Below are positions 1 through 8,113 of a stretch of 48,859 bases of DNA, in pieces. The stretch spans positions 1 to 48,859 of the forward strand of contig JAFRKG010000048.1 in assembly GCA_017431845.1 (NCBI GenBank), in the 5' to 3' direction. How positions within the stretch are numbered: the first letter of the stretch is position 1; every line of letters starts with the position of its first letter. The DNA comes from Methanosphaera sp. (GTDB taxonomy: Archaea > Methanobacteriota > Methanobacteria > Methanobacteriales > Methanobacteriaceae). The position numbers and the translations under genes were made by a program. The notes below the pieces were generated by a model. The model saw only the letters and a list, made by a program, of their open reading frames with translations. It was not told where the DNA came from and ran no database searches.

Positions 1-51
1 AATTTAATATTGAAAAAAATATACATTGTTTAAGGAGTGAAGATTGATATT

Positions 52-582
52 ATGAAATTAAAAAAACAAAACAATAAAGAATTACTAATAAAATTTAAAC
101 AAACACCCAACCCTAAAGAATTAGATGACATGCTGACACAATTTGAAAACAACATGAACAAAAAACACCACAAATACTTCCTAAAAGAATCAGAAAACCC
201 CTTCATATACTTCCTAGAATACTCCAAACCAGAAGAACTAATGAAAGAATTAGAAATTAAAGAAGAATACAAAATAACACCCGTAACCTGTGTTATGAGC
301 AATATGAATTATATTACAGCAACAATACTAAGAAAAATAAGACACAAAATTTGTTACCAAGACACATTCAAAGTAAACTGTTATATAAATTCATATACAA
401 CACCAGAAACCAAAGAAAAAATAGAAGAAGAATTAACTGCCAGACTAAAAAACTTAATGCACCTAGAAAAAGATTTAATAAAACCAGTATGGACAATAGA
501 AATATACATAGTAGGTGATATAACAGGAATAAATATCATCTCAAAAAAACAGAACAGAACAAACGATAAAATATGGACATAA
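52..582 (+). CDS. THUMP-domain protein (Tan1-like), hypothetical
   Basis: A 176-residue soluble protein if it starts at the ATG at 52. Residues about 100-165 look like a THUMP domain: a basic stretch (RKIRHKICYQ), then DTFKVNCYINSY, an amphipathic helix with KEKIEEELTARL, and a C-terminal strand pair around IEIYIVGDITGINII. THUMP domains bind the acceptor region of tRNA. No catalytic domain follows, so the protein resembles archaeal Tan1-type THUMP-only proteins, which act as adaptors for tRNA acetylation. The role in tRNA modification is inferred. The start is uncertain: a GTG at 37 overlaps the AAGGAG site at 32-37, an ATT at 43 is 5 bases after it, and the ATG at 52 is 14 bases after it. 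The next gene is convergent. Confidence 0.75.
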   Translation: MKLKKQNNKELLIKFKQTPNPKELDDMLTQFENNMNKKHHKYFLKESENPFIYFLEYSKPEELMKELEIKEEYKITPVTCVMSNMNYITATILRKIRHKICYQDTFKVNCYINSYTTPETKEKIEEELTARLKNLMHLEKDLIKPVWTIEIYIVGDITGINIISKKQNRTNDKIWT

Positions 583-604
583 TAAAAATAGGTAAATCCT
601 ATTT

Positions 605-1807
605 TTAATTTTTAGATAATAACAACTCAAGATTTTCCTTCAAAGCCAAAATCTGATCCCTACTAGGTAAACTAGTATCCACATTCAACATGGAAACAAT
701 TCTCTCATCATTAATAGCATTAAATCCCATTTTCTGCACATAACCATTTAATTTAGCTCTTAACGAATCATCCTCAATATCATCCGGATTTAAACCTAAA
801 TAACGAGGCAATTTATTTGAAGAAGGAAACATTGTAATTGCCCTACAAGTTTTTCGCTGATTTTGTCTTCTTTCCAATATAGTTAAATAATCACTACTTA
901 AATCAGGATCAATAAACGGAATTCCAACATCACTCAAAGCAATAACTTTAATATCACTAAATGACAACGGAGTATCTATAGCATCTGCAGACCTAGAAGC
1001 AACTGTACCCCCACTTCTATGAACCCTTGGACCTTCACCTACATGCAATCCTGCCTCTATTAACCCACTTCTTACAGGACTAGCTGCAGTATAAGTTAAT
1101 ATTAGAGCATCAGGTGTTAATAACTCTTTTAATTTTGTGAAAAAATCCACAGAATACAATTCAGGACATTTTGCTGGACTGAACGGATCTAAAAATACAG
1201 CATCATACTCTTTATCATAACAATTCCTTACAAAATCCCTTGCATCACAAACATTAATATTTAATTTAACATTAGAAGGAAGAGTACTTAACACCTTATT
1301 AAAGTGTAAATATTCCTTTTCAATGAGATAAGACTCTATTGCTTTTTTCACATAACTATGAGACTCACAAATATCGGGAATAAATAAAGTTGTAGCTATC
1401 GTTTCTAAAGAAGATTCAACCATGTCCACTTCAATTTGAACATCACAATCTTTCAGATAATCCAATAATGCTGAAACATTATATCCAATACCACTACATA
1501 TATCTAAAACTTTAATCACTGTACTTTTTTCAGCTTTTTCTAATAATTTTGAAGGTATAACAAATTTTTCAAATGCTTCCGTCCTAGCACCAAATTTACT
1601 ATGTAATGTTTCTGATTCTTCATTTCTTTCATCAGAAGTTAAAGTAAAAGAACCATCCTCAGTTCTTATTAAAAATCCCGCTATCTCATCCTTAAATAAT
1701 TCTCTTGCATCTTTATGTCCATTTGCTTCTAATTCAAAAACTTCTTGTATGATTTTTTTATGCTGAGAATTAATTTCAAGTCTTGATGATTCATCTTCAT
1801 TATTCAT
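605..1807 (-). CDS. MnmC-like SAM-dependent methyltransferase
   Basis: A 400-residue class I methyltransferase. SAM motif I is LDICSGIGYN at residues about 101-110, an acidic strand end (VDMVE) lies near 130, and the family signature DPFSPAKCPELYS is at about 207-219. That last motif is typical of the methyltransferase domain of MnmC, which finishes mnm5s2U at tRNA position 34. The FAD oxidase half of bacterial MnmC is absent, so this is an MnmC2-type single-domain protein with a C-terminal extension of about 120 residues. The tRNA substrate is inferred from the family. The ATG at 1807 is preferred over the ATG at 1840 because GGTG lies 5 bases upstream of it. The gene is divergent from the next, over about 177 bases of A+T-rich promoter DNA. 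Confidence 0.82.
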   Translation of the reverse strand: MNNEDESSRLEINSQHKKIIQEVFELEANGHKDARELFKDEIAGFLIRTEDGSFTLTSDERNEESETLHSKFGARTEAFEKFVIPSKLLEKAEKSTVIKVLDICSGIGYNVSALLDYLKDCDVQIEVDMVESSLETIATTLFIPDICESHSYVKKAIESYLIEKEYLHFNKVLSTLPSNVKLNINVCDARDFVRNCYDKEYDAVFLDPFSPAKCPELYSVDFFTKLKELLTPDALILTYTAASPVRSGLIEAGLHVGEGPRVHRSGGTVASRSADAIDTPLSFSDIKVIALSDVGIPFIDPDLSSDYLTILERRQNQRKTCRAITMFPSSNKLPRYLGLNPDDIEDDSLRAKLNGYVQKMGFNAINDERIVSMLNVDTSLPSRDQILALKENLELLLSKN

Positions 1808-1984
1808 ATATACACCATATAGAAACAAAAATAATTTCAATAAAAAAATATTATTCCTTAATTTATATAACTATATATTAATTATTACTTTCAAAGATAA
1901 TAAATATTTATTAAGAAAAGTTTATTATCCCAAAAAAAATTTAGTATAAATTAACAAAGATAATAATAGAATACGGTGGTAAAA

Positions 1985-2611
1985 ATGAATAAAAAAATTA
2001 TAGGAGCAATTATTGCATTAATTATTATAGTTATTGCAGGATACACATTTTTCTATGCACCTTATCAAGATAATGTATTATCCGAAAAATATAATGCAAG
2101 TTTACAAAATGCAAGCAATATTGAAAAAAATATAGTAACAGCAACAGAAAAATTTAACAACCAAAACAGTACTGATGTTGATGTACTGATTAACACAATA
2201 AATAACGAAGTAACACCTAAATATTCTGAGGAAATAGCTGTATTGAATGAAACAGTTAATTATGCAAACAATAATCAAACAAAAATAAATTACATAAATA
2301 ACCAAACAAAACGGTTAGAATTAGAATCTAAAAGTTTAAATGCTACTGTAACTATGTTAAATGCTATTTCACAATACGTTAAAGGTGAAAAAAGTGGAGA
2401 AGATGCTCAAAGTTCAATTAATAGAGCTAACATAGAAATGGAAGATAGTGCCAAAGAATTAGAAAACATTAATGAGAACATTAAACAATTATTAAAAGAT
2501 AATCCTGATTTAAACCAAACATTACATGGTCTTAATTTAGAAAAACCATTTTATGGAGAACAACGTACACTACAAACTCCAAATGTAGCTAATAACACTA
2601 CCTCAGTATAA
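1985..2611 (+). CDS. Membrane-anchored coiled-coil protein, unknown function
   Basis: A 208-residue protein not recognised as a known family. A short basic N-terminus (MNKK) is followed by a hydrophobic helix at about residues 4-22, so it is probably exported and stays anchored by this helix. The rest is hydrophilic, rich in Asn, Glu and Lys, with many N-x-S/T sites and predicted long helices. It has a pattern of helical pairs with little aromatic content. The ATG at 1985 is chosen over the GTG at 1976 because GGTGG at 1975-1979 forms a ribosome binding site exactly 5 bases before it. It stands alone, with oligo-T tracts downstream. Confidence 0.75.
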   Translation: MNKKIIGAIIALIIIVIAGYTFFYAPYQDNVLSEKYNASLQNASNIEKNIVTATEKFNNQNSTDVDVLINTINNEVTPKYSEEIAVLNETVNYANNNQTKINYINNQTKRLELESKSLNATVTMLNAISQYVKGEKSGEDAQSSINRANIEMEDSAKELENINENIKQLLKDNPDLNQTLHGLNLEKPFYGEQRTLQTPNVANNTTSV

Positions 2612-2651
2612 TTTCTCCCCCATTTTACCAATTTTTTTCTAACTTTTTTTC
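2612..2651 (+). terminator. Oligo-T terminator after the coiled-coil gene
   Basis: Directly after the stop codon there is a C5 run followed by two T7 tracts within 40 bases. Archaeal RNA polymerase terminates at such T tracts without needing a hairpin. The next gene is on the same strand but about 140 bases away, with its own A+T-rich promoter region. Confidence 0.45.
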
Positions 2652-2753
2652 TAAAAAATAATAATAATAAGTTTAAATAAAATAAATTATATCTATAGAT
2701 TAGTTAATATAATGTTTAATTAGAATAATTTAATAAAAAAAGGATGTTGGAGA

Positions 2754-3932
2754 ATGAAAACATTTAAGATGTATGTGAAAACAGTCATTTATAATGAACA
2801 GGGAAATATTCTTCTTTTAAATAAAAAAAGAATAAATAAAAAACCTAGTTGGGATTTACCGGGATCTTCATTTACTGAAGAAGAAAGTTTTGATGAAACC
2901 ATAATAAATAACGTTCAAAAAGAAATTGGTTACTACGTATATCCCGGAAAAATAATAGGCATATCCGATTACTCAAATAAAAACGAGAAGGAAGTAAATG
3001 TAATAATGGAAGGAAGTATTCTTAATGGAGATTTATTATTATCCAAAGAATATGAAACACACACTTGGGTACCATTAGAGAGAATGACCGATTATCCATT
3101 AGCACCATGGTTAAAAAATTATTTCAAGGATAATAAAAATCCATTCCATGATGTTGAAATAGAAATAGAAGAAATTAACACTAAAAACCAAAGAAGACGA
3201 GAAGTAATTCAGGAAGATGTGAAAATTAATAATACCTCTGAAAATAATTCTAAAAAAATAAACGAGAGTATTAAAAGTTCATTCGGATTATTAAAAGATA
3301 CAATAATCAGAACATTCCATCCACAAGAGGCAAAAGTTAAACAAACACAGCCTAAACCTAATCAGATACATCAAGAAAACAAAATTGAAGATGAAAAAGA
3401 TAGTTTCACAAATAAAATAAATCTTAACTTTAAACGGGAAAAAGAGGAATATATTGAAAAACCTACCAATGATGAAAATGAGATTATAATAGAACACAAT
3501 GAAAATAACATCATAATAGAACATAACAATGATGATAATAAAATTGATCAAAAATCCAACGAAGATATTATAATTGAAGACAATATCATTAAAGATCCTG
3601 TTCCTCTAACAAAGAATATTCCAACACCGAATACTAGGAACAAGAAAATATTCGATATGAATATAAACAGACAAGAAAATATGAAAAATAGTGTGAAAAA
3701 AATAAAAAAAGTTATTAAAAACACTAAAACAAATGTGGAACCAAAAATTAAAATCATTAATGAAAACGATAAGATACCACGTATCAGAAAAGAAAAAGAA
3801 TCAACAGAAAAAGTAAGTTTTAATTCAGAAAACATTAAGAATGGATGGAAAGAAAGGTTAAACAGAATAAACCGTACTGATGCAAACAATGTTAAGAAAG
3901 AAGCTCCTCGCCCTAAAGGACAAAGAAAATAA
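2754..3932 (+). CDS. Nudix-fold protein with degenerate Nudix box and long charged tail
   Basis: Residues 1-125 match the Nudix fold: a strand with VKTVIYNEQGNILLLNKKR, then SWDLPGSSFTEEESFDETI, and the helix NNVQKEIGYYV. In active Nudix hydrolases the box ends REUXEEXGU. Here it reads NNVQKEIGY, so the leading Arg and two of the metal-binding Glu are missing and only one Glu remains. Hydrolase activity is therefore doubtful. Residues about 130-392 are low-complexity and rich in Lys, Asn and Glu, with repeated short acidic units such as EIIIEHNEN and a basic end (KEAPRPKGQRK). This tail is probably disordered. The start has GGATGTTGGAG upstream. It ends convergently with an ExoD-family gene, separated by 23 bases with a T7 tract. 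Confidence 0.8.
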   Translation: MKTFKMYVKTVIYNEQGNILLLNKKRINKKPSWDLPGSSFTEEESFDETIINNVQKEIGYYVYPGKIIGISDYSNKNEKEVNVIMEGSILNGDLLLSKEYETHTWVPLERMTDYPLAPWLKNYFKDNKNPFHDVEIEIEEINTKNQRRREVIQEDVKINNTSENNSKKINESIKSSFGLLKDTIIRTFHPQEAKVKQTQPKPNQIHQENKIEDEKDSFTNKINLNFKREKEEYIEKPTNDENEIIIEHNENNIIIEHNNDDNKIDQKSNEDIIIEDNIIKDPVPLTKNIPTPNTRNKKIFDMNINRQENMKNSVKKIKKVIKNTKTNVEPKIKIINENDKIPRIRKEKESTEKVSFNSENIKNGWKERLNRINRTDANNVKKEAPRPKGQRK

Positions 3933-3955
3933 CTTTGTTCCCAACATCCCTTTTT

Positions 3956-4594
3956 TTAAATAACCGACAATATGTAATTAATTGTTAATTTAATTATTTC
4001 AATACCAATATACCCTACTGAGATAAAATAGAGCATAGTTAAAAAACCTGCTATAAAACCTAAAATCATCAGATAGGAATCTTTTTCTAAAATACTCAAG
4101 GAAAGCATTAATATTGATAATGCTGGAGTGAAGTCTGTGAAAGGAATAGGTAACGGTAAGAATAATAATAAAGCAAGTATTATGGTCATCACTCCATTCG
4201 CTATTACAGCATATTTCTTCTTATATAAACTTCCCCTAGGTTTTGATATTTTTTCCAGATATCCAAAAACTTTTTCCAATACTTCAAATAATTTTAAAAC
4301 ATTTGTTTTAGATATTTCATATTTTCCTATGAAATTAGGGATGTAAATAGGTTTATTTCTTAGAAATGATATTTCTAATAATATTATTAAAATTCCAAAG
4401 GGCGTACTGCTTCCAGGAATAGATACCGGAATTAAAAATGGAGCAAGCAATATTATTATAAAAAATTGTACTCCTTCAGTAGATAATATCTTTGTTAATT
4501 CATTTAGAGTTAGATTTCCGGAGGGTAATTTTTTTTGGATTTCTTTTAAATTTTTTGATGTTGTAAGAGAATTTTCGTTTAATCTTTCTATCAT
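3956..4594 (-). CDS. ExoD-family integral membrane protein
   Basis: A 212-residue membrane protein matching the ExoD family (exopolysaccharide synthesis protein ExoD, Pfam PF06055). Features seen are the N-terminal soluble helix with LTLNELTKILSTEG at about 28-41, then a hydrophobic pair broken by PVSIPGSSTPFG, the FLRNKPIYIP loop, and two or three more membrane segments with PLPIPFTDFTPAL. In rhizobia ExoD affects exopolysaccharide production; in archaea its function is unknown. No strong ribosome binding site precedes the ATG, so the mRNA may have a very short leader. It is transcribed alone. Confidence 0.8.
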   Translation of the reverse strand: MIERLNENSLTTSKNLKEIQKKLPSGNLTLNELTKILSTEGVQFFIIILLAPFLIPVSIPGSSTPFGILIILLEISFLRNKPIYIPNFIGKYEISKTNVLKLFEVLEKVFGYLEKISKPRGSLYKKKYAVIANGVMTIILALLLFLPLPIPFTDFTPALSILMLSLSILEKDSYLMILGFIAGFLTMLYFISVGYIGIEIIKLTINYILSVI

Positions 4595-4668
4595 AATATC
4601 AGTGAAAAAAATAATAATATGAAAATTTTTAATAATTTTTGGTTTTTCATTTTATGTATCTTAAAACA

Positions 4669-5607
4669 TTAATCTTTAAGGCTTTGTATAATTTCGGATA
4701 TATTAATATCTTTAATATATGGTATTGCTTCGGTAGCTCCGGTCTGTGTTGTAGATTGTGCTGCCATATAACTTCCTATTATCCCAGATTCTTCGAGTGA
4801 ATAATCGTTTATGTATCCATATAAAAATCCTGCATTGTATGCATCACCCGCACCTGTAGTGTCAACTGCGTTAACTTCAAATATTTTAATGTTGTATTCT
4901 TCGTCTTGTTTTTTAATAAATGAACCTTTTGTGGAACGTTTAACAACTAATATTTCTACTTTTGGAGCTACTTGTTCTACGGCTTTTTTGAATTCTGTTT
5001 CGCCTGTTGCTAATAAGAGTTCTGTTTCGTTTATTAATAAAATATCTGTGTAAAATATTAGTTTATCCATGAATTCTTTTCCCTTATTTACATATAACAT
5101 TCCAGGATCAAATGATATTTTAATTTTTGAATCCAATTCATCAAGTAATTCAAATTGTGTGTTTATTGATGGGTCTTCAGGGTTTAAACCTACAAAAGAT
5201 GTTAAATGTAACACTTTGGTGTTTAACAAGTAGTCTCTTTTTATGTCTTTGTTCGATATTTTATCGTTGATTTTTGGAGTCACGTAAAGTTTACGATTTC
5301 CTTCATCATCTACAAAGCCTATTACTTCACCTGTTTCTCCTTCTGATTCTATTAAATGATCAGTGTTTACATTATTTGTTTCTAGATAGTTTTTCATCAT
5401 TTTTCCATTAGAATCAGTACCAATTTTTCCAATATATCCAGTGTTTAATCCTAATTTTGCCATTCCAATTATTGTGTTGGATGCAGATCCTCCACATGAT
5501 TTTGTTTCATTGTATATGAATGTTTCTCCATCAGTTGGTGCAAATTCATTTACTTGGCATAAACGGTCTATGTTTAATGCGCCCCATCCTATTATATCAA
5601 ATGTCAT
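4669..5607 (-). CDS. PfkB/ribokinase-family sugar kinase
   Basis: A 312-residue PfkB-family kinase. The N-terminal signature is CGGSASNTIIGMAKLGLNTG, about residues 38-57. The C-terminal signature DTTGAGDAYNAGF, about residues 246-258, carries the catalytic Asp after GAG and forms the anion hole. The family transfers phosphate from ATP to a sugar or nucleoside hydroxyl; the substrate here cannot be read from sequence. It is the last gene of a tight operon with a HAD protein and an Ftr paralogue, and its ATG lies only 14 bases after the Ftr stop. I recall a ribokinase-like gene close to the eha hydrogenase genes of Methanothermobacter, so the association may be old. Confidence 0.87.
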   Translation of the reverse strand: MTFDIIGWGALNIDRLCQVNEFAPTDGETFIYNETKSCGGSASNTIIGMAKLGLNTGYIGKIGTDSNGKMMKNYLETNNVNTDHLIESEGETGEVIGFVDDEGNRKLYVTPKINDKISNKDIKRDYLLNTKVLHLTSFVGLNPEDPSINTQFELLDELDSKIKISFDPGMLYVNKGKEFMDKLIFYTDILLINETELLLATGETEFKKAVEQVAPKVEILVVKRSTKGSFIKKQDEEYNIKIFEVNAVDTTGAGDAYNAGFLYGYINDYSLEESGIIGSYMAAQSTTQTGATEAIPYIKDINISEIIQSLKD

Positions 5608-5621
5608 TTAAATCCCAGTTT

Positions 5622-6506
5622 TTATTCCAATATTTCTTTAAGGTAGAATTTGTATTTTCCAAGATTTCCACCATAATTTCCTGCAGATACTTTTAATACT
5701 CCTTCAACACCATTTAATGCTTCAATTCCTTTTATTAATGATTCTTTTGCGTTGTCGATGTTTAATGCATTGATTACAATTTCTGGAATATAGTTTACTC
5801 CTTCTTCAACTTTAGATTCTTCACCCAGTTTTTCTTTGAGTGATGGGCAGTATGGATGGTTTGTTGTTGGACCTATTTCAGGATAGTTTGTTTCAACTTT
5901 TGATCCTGCTGAACATATGTCAAATGGTGTGCATATTCCTTCTACTTCCTGTAATGCTTCTAATGATTTGTATCCTGCATCTAATACTGCTTGTTTAGTA
6001 CTGCAGTAGTACCAGAAGTTCACTCCCATTATTCCTTCCATACAACCTAGTTTCTGTTCTATGTAAAAGTCTGGGACGCATATTGGTACTCTTATCATTG
6101 TTCTTCCATCAAAGTCTTCTGTCCATTCGTATCCATCACCGCAATGTCCCACATGTTCGGTAGTATCTATGTAATCAAATGGGTCGATTGATGCGTCAAA
6201 TATTTTCACGAAAGGTTTTACTAGTATATCTTGTCTTATTCTGAATGATAATTCCTTATCAAATTTTTTAAGATCTTTAGTGTTATACCAGAATTGTATT
6301 ATTACTCCTGGCCTATTATCGGGTGTTTCTTCTGGTGATAAGAATTTTTCTACTCCTGATTCTGTTCTTCCTATTACTGTTCCCGGTGTTGCACATGCAT
6401 CATATGATATTTTTTCAATGGTTTTTTCATCTTCTGCTGTTACTATCATTCTTACACATGTTCCTGTGAATGCTTCACAATAAGTATTTTCTATTTCAAA
6501 ATCCAT
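5622..6506 (-). CDS. Formylmethanofuran:H4MPT formyltransferase paralogue (Ftr II type)
   Basis: A 294-residue protein with the length and layout of Ftr, which moves the formyl group between formylmethanofuran and tetrahydromethanopterin. Matching segments are SPEETPDNRPGVIIQFWYNT near residue 60-80, GHCGDGYEW near 119, YIPEIVINALNIDNAKE, and the C-terminal KVSAGNYGGNLGKYKFYL. It differs from typical Ftr where the GGNFF and FPGGIVASGSK segments should be; here they read GVNFWYYCS and FDICSAGSK. It also has about ten cysteines. I therefore call it a paralogue like Ftr II of Methanothermobacter rather than the main catabolic enzyme. It is flanked by a HAD and a PfkB gene, 7 and 14 bases apart, in one operon. 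Confidence 0.85.
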   Translation of the reverse strand: MDFEIENTYCEAFTGTCVRMIVTAEDEKTIEKISYDACATPGTVIGRTESGVEKFLSPEETPDNRPGVIIQFWYNTKDLKKFDKELSFRIRQDILVKPFVKIFDASIDPFDYIDTTEHVGHCGDGYEWTEDFDGRTMIRVPICVPDFYIEQKLGCMEGIMGVNFWYYCSTKQAVLDAGYKSLEALQEVEGICTPFDICSAGSKVETNYPEIGPTTNHPYCPSLKEKLGEESKVEEGVNYIPEIVINALNIDNAKESLIKGIEALNGVEGVLKVSAGNYGGNLGKYKFYLKEILE

Positions 6507-6513
6507 ATTTTCA

Positions 6514-7533
6514 CTATCCTAAGTTTCCTATTTTTTGTCCTCTTACTTTGTTTCTTATGATTTTACTTTTTTCATTTAATTTTTCTGTATTTTCTTCAGT
6601 AACTAGATCTATTGATGCTTTATTTACAAGCAATTCCTTGGTAATTTCATTATTTTCTGAGTATCCTAATATTGTTTCTAATGAATCCTCATTATATGAT
6701 TTTATAAAGTCATATACTCCTTCTGTTCCTTTATTGTTGAAAATTTCTGCTATTAATGCCAGTATTAAATTATTTGTTGATGTTATTGATATGGATGAGG
6801 AGTTAATGGAATGAATATTACCATTAAAGGATATGCTTATTCCATTGTTTTCTTTTGCATATTCTAATGCTTCACAGTCGGTTATGCTGTCTCCAGTATA
6901 CATTAGATTATATGGTTCATATTCGTTTTTTTCTATAATGTCTAGAATAGCATTCCTTTTACCAATACCACCTACTGGTGTCACTGAATTGATTAATTCA
7001 TTTATTTTCATTTTTGAGATTACATCCGTGAAATAGTGGTTAATGTTGTCAAAGCTGTAATCAAATAGAATATTTTCCCGTATAGAAAGTAATGATTCTT
7101 GTTCATCATTATTTAAATCATACTTATCTAATTCTAATTGGGTTGAGTATGTGTTTTCATATTTAAAACCTGTTTTATCACATAAAGCTTTAATGTATTG
7201 ATTATAACTGGTGCTTACAATATAAAATGGCATGATTTTTTGTACATGGCTTATCATGGAATAAGCTCCGTCAACCATGTTTATATTATCTTCCGAAAAT
7301 TGTATTAAATCTTTTTCAGTTAGGTCATATGCTTTAAAAAATGGTAGAATAAGTTTTAAAGTACTTCCGGCAAGATATCCTTCAGTATTTTTTTCTACAA
7401 GCATGTCATCGTAGTTGCTTAATATACTAAAAAATTCTCCGCCTTCAGGAATAAAATAATCTGATATTTCATAGGCATTATCATTTACTGATAAAGGTCC
7501 TTCGCAATCAGTTACATAAAATTTATCTTTCAT
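6514..7533 (-). CDS. ehaR: EhaR-like HAD-superfamily protein
   Basis: A 339-residue HAD-fold protein. Motif I is FYVTDCEGPL, with Asp9 as likely nucleophile and Glu11 where phosphatases usually have Asp. Motif II is probably YIVSTSYNQY (Ser/Thr), and motif III is YTGDSITDCEALEY. The long alpha-helical insert resembles proteins annotated as energy-converting hydrogenase A subunit R in Methanobacteriales. Its biochemical role is not established. GGGAG lies 8 bases before the ATG. It is the first gene of an operon with an Ftr paralogue and a PfkB kinase. No membrane or NiFe subunits of the hydrogenase are in the window. The EhaR name rests on recall of family style and context, so a general HAD call is safer. 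Confidence 0.7.
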   Translation of the reverse strand: MKDKFYVTDCEGPLSVNDNAYEISDYFIPEGGEFFSILSNYDDMLVEKNTEGYLAGSTLKLILPFFKAYDLTEKDLIQFSEDNINMVDGAYSMISHVQKIMPFYIVSTSYNQYIKALCDKTGFKYENTYSTQLELDKYDLNNDEQESLLSIRENILFDYSFDNINHYFTDVISKMKINELINSVTPVGGIGKRNAILDIIEKNEYEPYNLMYTGDSITDCEALEYAKENNGISISFNGNIHSINSSSISITSTNNLILALIAEIFNNKGTEGVYDFIKSYNEDSLETILGYSENNEITKELLVNKASIDLVTEENTEKLNEKSKIIRNKVRGQKIGNLG

Positions 7534-7626
7534 AAATCAAACTCCCATTAAAGAAATTTAACAATATAATTATGTATATCAAAAGAAACATATTAAATTA
7601 TAATATAACTTTGAATCTGATGAACT

Positions 7627-8055
7627 ATGACTTTGATGAACAAAATTATTAAGGGCATACTAATTGCTATTTTAATAATTGCTATTATACAAGTAATCCA
7701 CCTAGTTGTATTCCATAACCCTGGACAAGATTACACGGAATTTTATATGGTTGACCATAACAATGATACATTAAATTATCCTATCAATGTTACTCAAAAT
7801 TCTGTTAAAAAATTAGTTATTGGAATAACTAATCAGGAGCATCAGGAAACTAATTATACTATTAAGGTTTTGAAGGATAATCAGATTATTACAAAGTTCA
7901 ATGAAACATTAAAGGATAAGGAAACTATGGAAATTCCTTATTATATGACTAGTACGAATGAGAAAGGAACAAATCAGACATTAAACTTTGAATTATATAA
8001 AAATAATGTTTCATCCCCTTATAGAACATTATATCTTAGGTATAATGTAATATAA
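7627..8055 (+). CDS. Small membrane-anchored DUF1616-like protein
   Basis: A 142-residue protein with a strong N-terminal hydrophobic helix (about 9-30) and an extracellular beta-rich part. The segment VIGITNQEHQETNYTIKV, followed by paired strands and the ending RTLYLRYNV, resembles the C-terminal region of DUF1616 archaeal membrane proteins. The multi-spanning N-terminal half of that family is missing. There are five or so N-x-S/T sites. Two ATGs (7627, 7636) are possible and neither has a clear ribosome binding site. It precedes the glycan locus by about 60 bases and may or may not belong to it. Function unknown. Confidence 0.7.
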   Translation: MTLMNKIIKGILIAILIIAIIQVIHLVVFHNPGQDYTEFYMVDHNNDTLNYPINVTQNSVKKLVIGITNQEHQETNYTIKVLKDNQIITKFNETLKDKETMEIPYYMTSTNEKGTNQTLNFELYKNNVSSPYRTLYLRYNVI

Positions 8056-8113
8056 TAAATTTTTATACAATATGAAATATTTTTGACAAGTAATTAAAAA
8101 AATGAGGCAAAAC

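Noticed and set aside
3291-3889. Two hydrophobic minus-strand frames
   Set aside because: They are antisense shadows of the Lys/Asn/Glu-rich tail of the Nudix-like protein; Phe/Ile/Leu runs follow from that codon bias.
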